A stretch of DNA of 64,000 nt from Kribbella jiaozuonensis (GCF_005233875.1 NZ_SZPZ01000002.1:434001-498000), one strand, 5' to 3'. Shown: positions 1 through 9,300, counted from the first letter of the stretch. Numbers and translations: made by a program. The notes: generated from the letters alone by a model not told the origin.

Positions 1-1486
1 CGCGATAGGCCAGGAGTCCGCCGCCGGCGACGATGGCGAGCGTGATCAGGGGCAGATAGTGGAGGTACCAACCTTCGCCGGCCGGGTCGTACACCTCCGC
101 TCGAGGCCAGCCCAGGTTGATTGCCATCGCGAGGCCATAGGCGACCGCGACCACATTGACGACCACCCCGAAGCGCCCGAGCGAGAACAGCGGCCGCCCG
201 TTCTCGTCCACCCCGGCCGGCAGCCCGCCACCGGTCAGGCGTCGCACCAGCAAAGGCGTCGTGACCATCAGATACGCGACGTACAGCAGCATGATGCAGA
301 CGCTCGCAAGGCCCAGGAACAGGCCTGCGTTCCCCACGTTCACGACCAGGCAGACGGCAGCCAGCACCCCAGGTACGACGGTCGCCGCCACCGGCGTGCC
401 GGTCCGCTCGGACACCTTCCGCAGCTGCCGCGAACCCGGCAGCACGTTGTCCCGCGCCATCGAGAAGATCATCCGCGCCGCAGCCGTCTGGATCGCGAGC
501 GTGCACACGCAGACCGCAAGCGCGACGTCGAGCAGCAGCAGCTTGCCCGGCGTCGTACCCAGCCGGCTCGTCAGCACATACGGCAACCCCTGCGTGGCCA
601 GGTTCCCGTCCGTCAGCGACGGCGCCGCCATCAGCGCCGCGACGATCAGGAACGCACCACCGATGCCGGAGGCAACGACCGCGCGGATGATCGTCCGCGG
701 TGTCGTCGCCCGCGGCTTGTGCGTCTCCTCCGACAGCTCGCCCGCGCTGTCGAACCCGACCAGCACGTACGCCGCCATCAGTGCCGAGATGAGCAGCGGT
801 CCGACGTACCCGGTTGTGCTGTCCAGGTTCGTCGTGTGCAGCACGACCGACGGACCGCGCTCGGCGTGGCTGGTCAGCAGGACGACGATCAGAACCACAC
901 CGATCAGCTCACACGTCACGCCGACCGAGTTGACGACCGCGGTGATCCGCACACTGGTCGCGTTGAGCAGAGTGGTCGCGACCAGCAGGATGCAGCCGAG
1001 GAGTACGGCGTTCGCCGCGCCGTCCTTCGACGCCAGAGCAGGATCGCTGCCAACCAACTGGAATCCGGGCCACACCGCAGGCAGCACGACCTGCAACGCG
1101 ATCGCCGCGGTCGCCAGAGTGATGATCTGCGCGATCACCATCGTCCACCCCGCGAACCAGCCGACCACAGCACCGCCGAGACGACGGGCCCACTGGTAGA
1201 TCGCCCCGGACAACGGATACCGCGCGGCGAGCTCCGCGAAGCACAACGCGACCATCAGCTGGCCGGCCAGGACAGCGGGCCAGGTCCAGAAGAACGCCGT
1301 GCCGCCGAAGCCGAAGCCCAGCCCGAACAGCTGGAAGACGGTGGTGAGGATCGAGACGAACGAGAAGCCGGCCGCGAACGACGCGTAGCTGCCGACGCGG
1401 CGGGAGAGCTGCTGCGCGTAGCCGAAATGGCTGAGGTCTCGCGCGACTGATTGATCCGTGCTCAGTGTTTCTGAGGGTGCTGACAT
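1..1486 (-). CDS. APC-family permease (3' end outside window)
   Basis: Translating the complement from the ATG at 1486 gives 495 residues without a stop before the window edge, so the C-terminus is missing. It is a multi-spanning membrane protein: it begins MSAPSETLSTDQSVARDLS, then has about 11-12 hydrophobic segments. The motif GELSEETHKPR after TM7 and the substrate-helix region SFAAGFSFVS are typical of the amino acid/choline branch of the APC superfamily. A GGAGG ribosome site lies 5 nt before the ATG. The leader carries a guanidine-I riboswitch, so I infer a role in guanidine, urea or related nitrogen-compound uptake or export. The exact substrate cannot be read from the sequence. The next genes of this transcription unit would lie before base 1. 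Confidence 0.9.
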   Translation of the reverse strand, partial: MSAPSETLSTDQSVARDLSHFGYAQQLSRRVGSYASFAAGFSFVSILTTVFQLFGLGFGFGGTAFFWTWPAVLAGQLMVALCFAELAARYPLSGAIYQWARRLGGAVVGWFAGWTMVIAQIITLATAAIALQVVLPAVWPGFQLVGSDPALASKDGAANAVLLGCILLVATTLLNATSVRITAVVNSVGVTCELIGVVLIVVLLTSHAERGPSVVLHTTNLDSTTGYVGPLLISALMAAYVLVGFDSAGELSEETHKPRATTPRTIIRAVVASGIGGAFLIVAALMAAPSLTDGNLATQGLPYVLTSRLGTTPGKLLLLDVALAVCVCTLAIQTAAARMIFSMARDNVLPGSRQLRKVSERTGTPVAATVVPGVLAAVCLVVNVGNAGLFLGLASVCIMLLYVAYLMVTTPLLVRRLTGGGLPAGVDENGRPLFSLGRFGVVVNVVAVAYGLAMAINLGWPRAEVYDPAGEGWYLHYLPLITLAIVAGGGLLAYR

Positions 1487-1528
1487 TCCGGCCTCCGCTG
1501 GGGATCAGGCCCGGAATGCACGCACAGC

Positions 1529-1558
1529 AGCCCGGGGCCTTTCAAGGCCTCCCGGGCT
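1529..1558 (-). promoter_or_regulatory. Riboswitch expression-platform hairpin
   Basis: On the minus strand, AGCCCGGGAGGCCTT (1558-1544) pairs with AAGGCCCCGGGCT (1541-1529), leaving one bulged base. Its 5' arm is the same AAGCCCGGGAG that forms the last conserved stem of the riboswitch, so the two structures exclude each other. There is no U-run after it on the minus strand, so it may act as a non-canonical terminator or with Rho. Confidence 0.6.
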
Positions 1559-1657
1559 TTTGTCCCGCCGTGGAACGGCGCCCTGCTGCGAGCGCCGCCT
1601 CCCCTCTCGGACCAGTCCTGCTGTCAGCTCGACCAGCAGCGGAACCCTAGGGGCGCC
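1540..1657 (-). promoter_or_regulatory. Guanidine-I riboswitch (ykkC-yxkD class)
   Basis: On the minus strand the leader shows the three conserved blocks of the class in order: CTAGGGTTCCG (1650 down), CTGGTCCGAGAG (about 1615-1604), and ACGGCGGGACAAAAGCCCGGG (split as ACGGCGGGAC and AAAAGCCCGGGAG, about 1571-1549). Between them are a CTGCTG/CAGCAG hairpin and a GGCGGCGCTC/GGGCGCCG hairpin at the usual variable positions. The B. subtilis ykkC leader, as I remember it, has the same blocks. Guanidine binding normally switches on detoxification or carboxylation/transport genes; here the gene is an APC permease 54 nt downstream. Confidence 0.88.
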
Positions 1658-1665
1658 CCGCCGTC

Positions 1666-1698
1666 CCGGCGGGTCCTTTCCAGTTCAGGGCCCGCCGG
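1666..1698. terminator. Hairpin between epimerase and riboswitch
   Basis: Inverted repeat CCGGCGGG (1666-1673) / CCCGCCGG (1691-1698). It lies downstream of the minus-strand epimerase stop and before the riboswitch, so it may end the epimerase transcript. There is no T-run. It could instead be part of the permease leader. Confidence 0.35.
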
Positions 1699-1758
1699 TT
1701 TCAGCAGTCGTCCTCACTTGTAACGCCGATGTAAAGAAAACCTCTCACCGTTTCTGGC

Positions 1759-2697
1759 TTACAGACCTGCGCGGAAACCTTCGCGCCAGGACGCGTACCC
1801 GGGCTGCCAACCGAAGGTCTGCTTCGCCAGCGTGTTGTCCGCCCCGCGGATCTCGGTGAACGCGGCGACCCCGACGTCCCCGACCGCGAGCCGACCCAGC
1901 CAGGCCGGGATGTGCCGCGGTGCCTTCGCCCCGAGAATGCGAGCGAACTCGGGCAGCCAGACCACCGCCTGCGCCGGGTCGTCGTCGGCGATGTGGAACA
2001 CCCCGGTCACGTCGCTCTCGACCGCCTTCACCGTCGCCGAGGCCGCATCGTCGTAATGGACGAACGACCAGACGCCGGTACCGTCGCCGATCAGCGGCAG
2101 CCGGCGCTTCTGGATCATCTCCACCATCGAGCCGCCCTTGCCGATGTCCCCGGTCGGCCCGTAGAAGCTCGCGTACCGGAGCGCGACGCCTTCGATCCCG
2201 TCGGCGTTCAGGACCGCCGACTCGAGGTGCTTGATCCCGGCCATCGTCTGCTGCTGCGCGGGCACCGGGTTCGGGTCGAGCGGGTCCGCCTCGGTCTTGG
2301 CGGCGGATCCGCCGTGCTGCAAGTTCCAGCCGGCGTACGACTGGACGACGAACCGTCGTACGCCGGCAGCCTGGGATGCGGCGAGCAGGTTGTCGGTGCC
2401 TTCGGTCCGCAGCCGGTTCGTCATCGCGAAGCTGTCGTCGAAGTGCTTGAAGTCGATCCCGCCCTTGAGCGCGGTCATCTGGTGTACGACGACCTCCGGG
2501 CGGACCTTCTCCACCGCCGCACGGACGGCGTCGGCGTCGAGCCCGTCCGCGAGTACGGCGTCCGCCCCGAACGACCGCACGCTGCTCGCGCCGGACTCCG
2601 ACCGGGTCATCCCGGTCACCTGGTGCCCGGCCGCGATCAGCTGCGGTACCAGCGACCGGCCCAATCCACCGGTCGCGCCTGCTACCAAGACCTTCAT
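1759..2697 (-). CDS. NAD(P)-dependent epimerase/dehydratase (extended SDR)
   Basis: This 312-aa protein starts MKVLVAGATGGLGRSLVPQL, a glycine-rich Rossmann dinucleotide-binding loop of the atypical/extended SDR group. The middle has QSYAGWNLQHGG, where the SDR tyrosine would lie, but there is no clear YxxxK, so catalytic assignment is uncertain. The region GVALRYASFYGPTGD matches the RxxxxYGP block of nucleotide-sugar epimerase relatives. It is probably a cytosolic oxidoreductase or epimerase of unknown substrate. It stands alone: the next minus-strand gene upstream ends 72 bp away, and a hairpin follows it at 1666-1698. ATG at 2697 is the start. Confidence 0.85.
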   Translation of the reverse strand: MKVLVAGATGGLGRSLVPQLIAAGHQVTGMTRSESGASSVRSFGADAVLADGLDADAVRAAVEKVRPEVVVHQMTALKGGIDFKHFDDSFAMTNRLRTEGTDNLLAASQAAGVRRFVVQSYAGWNLQHGGSAAKTEADPLDPNPVPAQQQTMAGIKHLESAVLNADGIEGVALRYASFYGPTGDIGKGGSMVEMIQKRRLPLIGDGTGVWSFVHYDDAASATVKAVESDVTGVFHIADDDPAQAVVWLPEFARILGAKAPRHIPAWLGRLAVGDVGVAAFTEIRGADNTLAKQTFGWQPGYASWREGFRAGL

Positions 2698-2768
2698 GTC
2701 ATCCTCCGTCGTCTGCTGTCACGACCCGGAGGACACGCGGCGGCCTCAGCTTTGTGACATGACCCGGA

Positions 2769-4142
2769 TCACACCTCGGACGTCAGCGTGAACTCGGTCG
2801 GCCCGAACGACACGTTCAGTTCGCCGTCGACGGTCATCGAGTCACCGGCGACCCGACAGGTGAACTTGGCAACGAACGGCGTCTCGACCCACCGCAGCGT
2901 GGCCACGAACGCGTCGCCGTCGCCGTACGCGCTGGTGAGGATCCGGCCAGCGCCCGGTGTGGTCTGCTCCTGCCAGTCGCCCGGCCCGCAGACGACCTCA
3001 TGGGATCCACTCCCGTCGAACTCCTCGAAGCTGAACACCCCGGTCCCGTCCGCCTCGAGCCGTACGCCGGTCAGCCCGGCATCGTTCCGCTCGGTGAACC
3101 GATAGGTCCGCCCGTCTCCGCCGACCGGAGCCGAGCCAACCGGCGGCAGCAACTCCAACCGGGCCGGACGCGAGACCTCTGGGACCTCTTTGCCCTCCAG
3201 CGCCGGCAGCAGATACTCCCAGACGGTGTTCAGGATCGCCTGCATGTTCGTCGTCGCGCTGGTGATGATCAGCGCGGTGTCGTAGTCCGGGAACACCAGG
3301 CAGTACTGTCCGAAGGCGCCGTCGCCGCGGAAGGTGTTGTGCCGCCCGCGCCAGAACTGGAAGCCGTAGCCCTGCTTCCAGTCCGGATTCTCCTCGCTGT
3401 CGTTGGGGACCTGCTTCGACGTGGCCGCTTCGTACCACTCGGCGGGGACGAGTTGTTTGCCGTCCCACTCGCCGTGCTGCAGCAGGAGCTGCCCGAAGCT
3501 GGCCAGCGACTCGGTGTTGATGCTGAGTCCCCAGCCGCCGGTCGTGATGCCCTCCCTGGACACCTGCCAGGTCGCCTCGGTCGCACCGAGCGGCTCGAAC
3601 AGCCGCGGCCGCAGGTAGTCGAGCAGTCGCTCGCCGGTCAGTCGCTGCACGATCGCGGACAGCATGTACGTCGCGCCGCTGTTGTAGACGAACACCGTGC
3701 CGGGCTCGTGCGCCACCTCGAGGCCGAGGAAGATCTTCACCATCCGGCGGTCGCGGCTGAGCGCCTCGACGGTGTCCTGCGAGTGTCCGGTCGTCATCGT
3801 CAGCAGATGCCGGATCTTCATCGCGGCCAGGTTGTCGCTGACCGTCTCCGGCAGCTCGTCCGCCTCGAAGAACGAGATCACCTGGTCGTCCAGCGACAGC
3901 AGGCCCGCGTCGATCGCCAGCCCGACACCTGTCGAGGTGAAGCTCTTCGACACCGAGAACAGCAGATGCGGATCCTCCAGCCGGTACGGCGCCCAGGCTT
4001 CCTCGAGCACGACCTGGCCGTGCCGCAGCAGCATGATGGTCTGGATCTCCGGCTCCCCGGCGTCGAGCGCTCCGACAAAACTGTCGAGCGCCGCGGCGGA
4101 CAACCCCTGGGCTTCTGGCGTACTCCGTGGAAGTCTGCTCAC
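2769..4142 (-). CDS. Serine beta-lactamase-like hydrolase (class C/PBP4 family)
   Basis: The protein of about 457 aa begins at the GTG at 4142 (an in-frame GTG at 4151 is equally possible); the open frame continues further upstream only as antisense of the neighbouring kinase. It has the SxxK motif in LFSVSKSFTSTG and a YxN-type motif in YNSGATYM, the catalytic Ser-Lys and Tyr of serine beta-lactamase/DD-peptidase folds. A C-terminal region of about 120 aa rich in beta strands (from RYTFTER-like sequence onward) resembles the lipocalin-like domain found in many class C relatives. No signal peptide is visible, so it is probably a cytosolic esterase/peptidase rather than a resistance enzyme. 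It is divergent from the kinase gene with fewer than 40 bp between starts. Confidence 0.85.
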   Translation of the reverse strand: MSRLPRSTPEAQGLSAAALDSFVGALDAGEPEIQTIMLLRHGQVVLEEAWAPYRLEDPHLLFSVSKSFTSTGVGLAIDAGLLSLDDQVISFFEADELPETVSDNLAAMKIRHLLTMTTGHSQDTVEALSRDRRMVKIFLGLEVAHEPGTVFVYNSGATYMLSAIVQRLTGERLLDYLRPRLFEPLGATEATWQVSREGITTGGWGLSINTESLASFGQLLLQHGEWDGKQLVPAEWYEAATSKQVPNDSEENPDWKQGYGFQFWRGRHNTFRGDGAFGQYCLVFPDYDTALIITSATTNMQAILNTVWEYLLPALEGKEVPEVSRPARLELLPPVGSAPVGGDGRTYRFTERNDAGLTGVRLEADGTGVFSFEEFDGSGSHEVVCGPGDWQEQTTPGAGRILTSAYGDGDAFVATLRWVETPFVAKFTCRVAGDSMTVDGELNVSFGPTEFTLTSEV

Positions 4143-4179
4143 GCCGAGCACGCTATCTCTACGAACGGACAAAAATAAG

Positions 4180-5076
4180 GTGAGTCCTGACAGGCGGGCA
4201 GCCGTCATCGTGAATCCCGTCAAGGTCGACGTCGACCCGTTCCGTCGTACCGTCGAGACCGCACTGACCGAACGGGGGTACGGCGCCCCGCTGTGGCTGG
4301 AGACTACCGAGGACGACGCCGGGGTCGGGATGGCCCGGCAGGCGATCGAGGAGAAGGTCGATCTGGTGCTGGTCGCGGGTGGCGACGGCACGGTCCGGGT
4401 GGTGTGCGCGGAGCTGGCCGGGACCACGATCCCGGCCGCTGTACTGCCGGGCGGGACCGGGAACCTGCTCGCCCGCAACCTCGGCATCTCGCTGGAGATG
4501 GACGACGCGCTGAACGAGCTCCTCGACGGTTCGGACCAGCGGATCGACAGCGTGCAGATCAAGGGTGACCAGCTGCCCGACGACCGGTTCGTCGTGATGG
4601 CCGGCCTCGGTCTCGATGCCGCGATCATCGAGGACGCGCCCGACGACCTCAAGAAGCGGGTCGGCTGGGCGGCGTACGTCGTCTCCACGGTGAAGAATCT
4701 GAACCACCCGTTCGTCCACGTCGAGATCACGATCGACGACCAGCCGCCGGTACGCCGTCGCGCGCGGACCGTCGTGATCGGCAACGTCGGCACGCTTCAG
4801 GCGAACATCCCGCTGTTCCCGGACGCAACACCCGACGACGGCCGGATCGACCTGGTCGTGCTCGCACCGCGCCGGATCAGCCACTGGCCCCGGCTGGCGC
4901 TCGGTCTGGTGATCAAGTCCTGGCGCGAACGCGGTGTCGAACGCTTCACCGGCAAACGGATCCAGGTCCGCGCCGACCGTGCCGCACGCCGCGAGCTCGA
5001 CGGCGACACGATCTCCGAGGGTACGACGCTGGTCGCGGAGGTGGATGCGTCAGCGCTCGTCGTCCGCGTGCCCTGA
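4180..5076 (+). CDS. Diacylglycerol/lipid kinase family protein
   Basis: The 298-aa protein starts at the GTG at 4180 (VSPDRRAAVIVNPVK). It carries the DAGK catalytic signature: NPVK near the N-terminus, VAGGDGTVR (the GGDGT nucleotide-binding loop), and LPGGTGNLLARNLG. The second domain has GLGLDAAII and DDGRIDLVVL, as in the YegS/DgkB family. It likely phosphorylates diacylglycerol, a sphingoid-like lipid or a related lipid at the membrane. It is divergent from the beta-lactamase-like gene and convergent with the sigma factor gene, overlapping the latter's 3' end by 27 bp. Lengths and motifs agree with the family (about 300 aa). Confidence 0.92.
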   Translation: MSPDRRAAVIVNPVKVDVDPFRRTVETALTERGYGAPLWLETTEDDAGVGMARQAIEEKVDLVLVAGGDGTVRVVCAELAGTTIPAAVLPGGTGNLLARNLGISLEMDDALNELLDGSDQRIDSVQIKGDQLPDDRFVVMAGLGLDAAIIEDAPDDLKKRVGWAAYVVSTVKNLNHPFVHVEITIDDQPPVRRRARTVVIGNVGTLQANIPLFPDATPDDGRIDLVVLAPRRISHWPRLALGLVIKSWRERGVERFTGKRIQVRADRAARRELDGDTISEGTTLVAEVDASALVVRVP

Positions 5077-5910
5077 CGGCTGGACGTGCGTCAGCTTCTC
5101 GGGGTTGACGACGCCGTGGATCGCGCTGATCCGGCCCTCGACGACCACGAACGACCAGATCGCGACCGTCCGGTTCGACGGGTCGTGGATGCGGAGCGCG
5201 GGCTGATTGCCGACGTGCACCGGTTCCGCGCCGAGTTCGGGGAACTTGCCGAACGCGGTGGCCACCATCCGCCCGACCGGCAGGGCGCCGTGCAGCGGGT
5301 GGGGGAGTCCGATGGCCTTGCCGCCGCCGTCGCCGGTGAACGTGACGTCGGGGGCGAGCAGCTCGACGAGGGCATCGATCTCGCCCTCCTGGGCGGCCGC
5401 GGTGAAGCGGCGTACGAGCTCGTCCCGTTCGTGCGGTGAGGCGTCGAAGCGGGGGCGGTTGTCGGCGATCCGGCGACGGGCGCGGACGGCGAGCTGGCGG
5501 CAGTTGGCCGGGGTCTTGCCGAGGATGTCCGCGAGGTCGTCGTACGAGTAGCCGAAGACGTCGCCGAGCAGGAACACCGCTCGCTGGTCGGGGGAGAGTC
5601 GCTCGAGGACGACGAGGAAAGCGGTGGAGAGCGAGTCCGAGAGCGCGGCCCGGTCGGCCAGGTCGACGTACTCGTCGACGGCGGGTTCCGGCAGCCACGG
5701 GCCGAAGTACTGCTCTCGTTGCCGACGTGCCGAGCGCAGCTGGTCGATCGCGAGCCTGGTCGTCACGGTCGTGAGGAAGGCTTTGGGAGAGGCGACCTCG
5801 GGCTCGCGATGCAGGCGCAGGTACGCCTCCTGGACGACGTCCTCGGCGTCGCCGAAGGTACCCAGCATCCGGTAGGCGATCGACAGCAGCAGCGGTCTGA
5901 GTTCCTCCAT
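5050..5910 (-). CDS. ECF41-type RNA polymerase sigma factor
   Basis: This 286-aa sigma factor starts at ATG 5910 (a GTG sits one codon upstream). Sigma region 2 has LLSIAYRMLGTFGDAEDVVQEAYLR, here split as LLSIAYRMLG and DAEDVVQEAYLR. Region 4 has LSPDQRAVFLLGDVFGYSYD. The C-terminus is an extra SnoaL-like domain of about 110 aa with the ECF41 hallmark DGGGK and an NPEKL version of the NPDKL motif. In the ECF41 group this extension replaces an anti-sigma factor and controls activity. The promoter facing this gene matches the ECF41 consensus, which implies autoregulation. The DoxX gene on the other side shares the regulatory region and is the likely main target. Confidence 0.95.
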   Translation of the reverse strand: MEELRPLLLSIAYRMLGTFGDAEDVVQEAYLRLHREPEVASPKAFLTTVTTRLAIDQLRSARRQREQYFGPWLPEPAVDEYVDLADRAALSDSLSTAFLVVLERLSPDQRAVFLLGDVFGYSYDDLADILGKTPANCRQLAVRARRRIADNRPRFDASPHERDELVRRFTAAAQEGEIDALVELLAPDVTFTGDGGGKAIGLPHPLHGALPVGRMVATAFGKFPELGAEPVHVGNQPALRIHDPSNRTVAIWSFVVVEGRISAIHGVVNPEKLTHVQPSGHADDER

Positions 5911-5922
5911 CACACCTTCACA

Positions 5923-5949
5923 GACGATCGAGTGTGTCTCTGAGTGACA
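5923..5949 (-). promoter_or_regulatory. ECF41-dependent promoter, sigma gene side
   Basis: On the minus strand TGTCAC (5949-5944), a 17-nt spacer, then CGTC (5926-5923). This matches the published ECF41 target TGTCACA-N16-CGTC in sequence and spacing, and predicts that the sigma factor transcribes its own gene. Confidence 0.8.
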
Positions 5950-5950
5950 G

Positions 5951-5977
5951 TGTCACAGGAGTTGCTAGCCGATCGTC
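5951..5977 (+). promoter_or_regulatory. ECF41-dependent promoter, DoxX side
   Basis: TGTCAC (5951-5956), 17 nt, CGTC (5974-5977). The two -35 boxes are arranged as the palindrome GTGACA-G-TGTCAC at 5944-5956. The predicted transcription start is about 5984-5987, so the DoxX mRNA would be nearly leaderless, which selects ATG 5988 over the in-frame ATG at 5934. Confidence 0.82.
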
Positions 5978-5987
5978 TGCAACCGAC

Positions 5988-6356
5988 ATGAACACGATCA
6001 CCTGGATCTTCACCGGCGCACTCGGCGTCGTCTTCACGATCTCCGGCGTCCTGAAGTCCACGATGTCGCGCGCCCGCCTGATCGCCACCGGTCAGACCGG
6101 CGTCGCACCGTTCCCGATGCCGCTGGTCCGCTTCGTCGCCGTCTGCGAACTCCTGGCCGTAGCCGGCCTCTTCGCCCCGTGGCTCACCGACACCGCCCGC
6201 ATCCTCACACCACTGGCCGCCGTCGGCCTGGTCTTCGTAATGATCGGCGCCGCAACCTCCCACTCGTCGCTCCGCGAACCCCGCTCGACGGCCGCCAACA
6301 CCATCTTCCTGGCGCTGGCGGCCTTCGTAGCTGCTTCTCGCTTCGCGGGGCTCTAA
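5988..6356 (+). CDS. DoxX-like small membrane protein
   Basis: This 122-aa protein (MNTITWIFTGALGVVFTISG) has four predicted membrane helices and the compact layout of the DoxX/DoxD-like family: a conserved residue cluster after TM1 (SGVLKST) and AVCELLAVAGLF in TM2. DoxX proteins are linked to redox or stress functions in the membrane, but the biochemical role is generally unknown. The start at 5988 is chosen because the ECF41 promoter ends a few bases before it; an upstream ATG at 5934 lies inside the promoter. ECF41 factors usually control one adjacent gene of an oxidoreductase, epimerase, carboxymuconolactone decarboxylase or DoxX type, so this is the presumed target. Its stop overlaps the convergent pullulanase stop. 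Confidence 0.85.
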   Translation: MNTITWIFTGALGVVFTISGVLKSTMSRARLIATGQTGVAPFPMPLVRFVAVCELLAVAGLFAPWLTDTARILTPLAAVGLVFVMIGAATSHSSLREPRSTAANTIFLALAAFVAASRFAGL

Positions 6357-9300
6357 CGCTGAACCAGTACGGCGACGGTCCGCGGTGGGACTGTTGCCGT
6401 GCCGGTGGTCGCGTTCCAGGTGGTCTGCTTGACGACCGGGTCCGACCCGCCGGCCTGGACCGGCGAGAGCGACAGGTTGGCGCCGGTGAGGCCTGATACC
6501 TGTTGGGTGACGGTGTTGCCGGTGGAGTTGAAGACGACCACGACGCCCTTCAGCGCCGGGTCGACATTCGGTCCCACTGTGTCGTCGATTCGCATGGTGA
6601 TGACACCGGGGGTGGCGCCGCTGACCGGGAAGCTGAGCTTCTGGTTGATGAGATCGGCGGTGCCGAGGCGGAACAGCGGCGTCGAGAACCGGAGCTTCAA
6701 CAGATCCGCCGCGGCCGCCGAGGCGGTCGACACATCTGTGGACGACGGCTTCAGCGCTGGGTTGGCGAGGAGCGGCTTCATGTACGGCCACTTGGCCTCG
6801 TTGTCGGGCTTCGGGGGGAGGCCGTGGCCGAAGCCGTTGTCGGCGCCGGTCCAATCGAGGGTGTTGAACCAGTCGCCGGAGTCGTACGAGTTGCGGTCCA
6901 GCGACTTGCTGCGCAGCAGGTCCGCGCCGGCGTGCCAGAACGACGGGGTCTGCGCCAGCGCGGTCGTTGCCAGCGACAACGTGTTCATCCGGATCCGGGC
7001 CGGCATCGGCAGGTCCGTCGGCAGCTTGTACGTCAGCGTGTCCCACAACGTTTCGTTGTCATGGGCATCGACATAGCTGATCACCTCGTCCGGCTGATCG
7101 GCGTACCCGGCCGGTGAGCCGTTGTAGTCGACACCGTCGCCGCGCACCGTCGTACCCGACTCGACCGAGCGGAAGGTGAACGAACGTAGGTTGCCGGCCA
7201 GGCCGAGCTGGACCAGGTCGGTGTCGTGCGCCAGCCGCTTCGCCCGGTCGTCCGGTGTGCCGTTGATCGGGTCGCCGTTCGGGTCGCTCGCCTCGCCGGA
7301 GCCGAAGCCCTGGATCCGCGGGTTGTCGTCGAACGGGCCGCCGCCGCGGACCGCGTCGCGCATCCGGTCGGAGAACGTGCCGATCCCGGTGCCGCCGAGA
7401 TTGCCCTGCCGGGCCTGGACGAACAGCGCGTCGTTCGCGACCTCGCCGAAGTTCCAGCCCTCGCCGTACAGATAGATCGACTTGCCGTCGACGCCGTCCT
7501 TGGCGAGCGTCAGCTTGTCGAGCGCGGCCCGGACCTTCAGCATGTTCGCCTTGCTGTGATGGCCCATCAGGTCGTAGCGGAAGCCGTCCACGTGATAGTT
7601 GCGAGCCCAGCTCACGGTGCCGTCGACCATGATCTTCTCGGCCATCGCGTGCTCGGTCGCGATGTTGCTGCAGCAGGTCGAGGTCTCGACCTTCCCGGTT
7701 GCGTTCAGCCGCTGGTAGTAGCCGGGCACGATCTGGTCGAGCACCGACGTCGGCGCCTCACCGGCCGCAGGCGTGTGGTTGTAGACTTGGTCGAGTACGA
7801 CGCGCAGGCCGGACTTGTGCAGCCCGCCGACCATCGTGCGGAACTCCGAGACCCGTGCGAGCCCGTCCTTCTGAGTCGCGTACGAACCCTCCGGCGCGAG
7901 CCAGTGGTACGGGTCGTAACCCCAGTTGAACCCGTCCTTAGCGGCGACGGCCGTCACGCACGCCTGCTGCTGGTCGGAGTCCGGCGGCAACGCCTTCAGA
8001 TCACACGCCGGCGTCTGCTGCCCGGTCTCGGGGATCGACGCGATGTCGAAGGTCGGCAGGAGGTGGACTGTGTTCAGGCCGGCCTTCGCCAACGCTTGCA
8101 GATGCTTCGTCCCGTCACCTTGGTCCGCGAACGCCAGATACGTACCGCGATGCCCGGCCGGCACCGTGCTGTCGTTGATGGAGAAGTCGCGGACATGCAG
8201 CTCGTAGATCGTCGAGTCGACGCCCCGCGCGAGCTTCGGCGACGGCGTCTTCGTCCACAACGCCGGCTGCCCGGCCGGGTCATTCAGATCGGCTGCAACG
8301 GAGTACGTCGAGTCTGTGGTCAACGCGACCGAATACGGATCGGTGACGACATTCGTCTCCACCTTGCCGGTGCTCGGCGCGTAGACCTTGACCTCGAAGC
8401 GGTACGACGCGTTCTTCCACGAGCGCGATCCGGTGACCGCCCAGGAACCGTCATCGTTGCGCTTCATCGGAACAGCCGCCGAGCCGACCACGAGCCGCAC
8501 GCTCTGCGCAGTAGGCGCCCACAGCGTGAAGGTCGGCACCCCGGCCTTCCAGGTGACGCCGTACGAGCGGTTCGCCGCGCTCCCGTACACATCGTCGAGC
8601 ACACCGGGTATCTGCACACCTGTTGCGTCCAGCAACCGGCCGGCGTCGTCGTACTGCGCCAGTCCGAGCTGCCCGGTGAGGATCTTGCGGGCGTCAGCGT
8701 TGTCCAGCCGGAGCGTCGTATAGCCCGGTTTCACGATCTTGGAGTCGTAGCGCAGGCCGGTCGACGATCCACCGATGTCGTCCGCGTCGATCTTCAACGA
8801 GGCCGTGTCGGACCAGTGCAGCCGCCAGCGGTATCGCTCAGGGTGGGCGACGGCCGGTACGGCGAGCGTGTTGCGGTCGAGCCAGTACGCCTTTGCCTGG
8901 CTCAGGTCCGGCGTCGCACCCGGCTTGGACGTCGTCACTGTGAACTGGTGCGTCGCGAGCACGTACGAGAACGTGACCACGAGCCCGTCACTCGGCACCG
9001 AGACCGGCACGTTGTTGGCCGGGTAACTCTCGTCCCAGGACAGGTTGTGCGCGACCTTCGCCTCATAGTTGCCCGCTCCCAACTCGCTGGTGGACCAGGT
9101 GTACGTCCCGTCCCCGTCCTCGTCGGTCAACCAGGGTCGCATGCAGGACGGGTCCCAGTCGGCCGGACAGCCCAGCTCGGACTGGAACGACCCGGGCACG
9201 GTGATGATCGGCCCCTGCGCGCTGGAGGTGACGTAGTGCCGCCCGTGCTCGTAGTAGAAGGTGACTGGCCCGCTGGGACCGGTGTAGGAGATGTTCGCGC

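Noticed and set aside
2390..2398. TTGTCGGTG resembling the PafBC motif
   Set aside because: It lies inside the epimerase coding frame, and no TANNNT follows at 8-nt spacing.
2769..4793. A single 674-residue protein including the beta-lactamase part
   Set aside because: The first 217 residues are antisense of the lipid kinase; the real gene begins near 4142.
5934..5987. Upstream ATG of the DoxX gene as start
   Set aside because: It would lie inside the ECF41 promoter; the predicted RNA starts after it.
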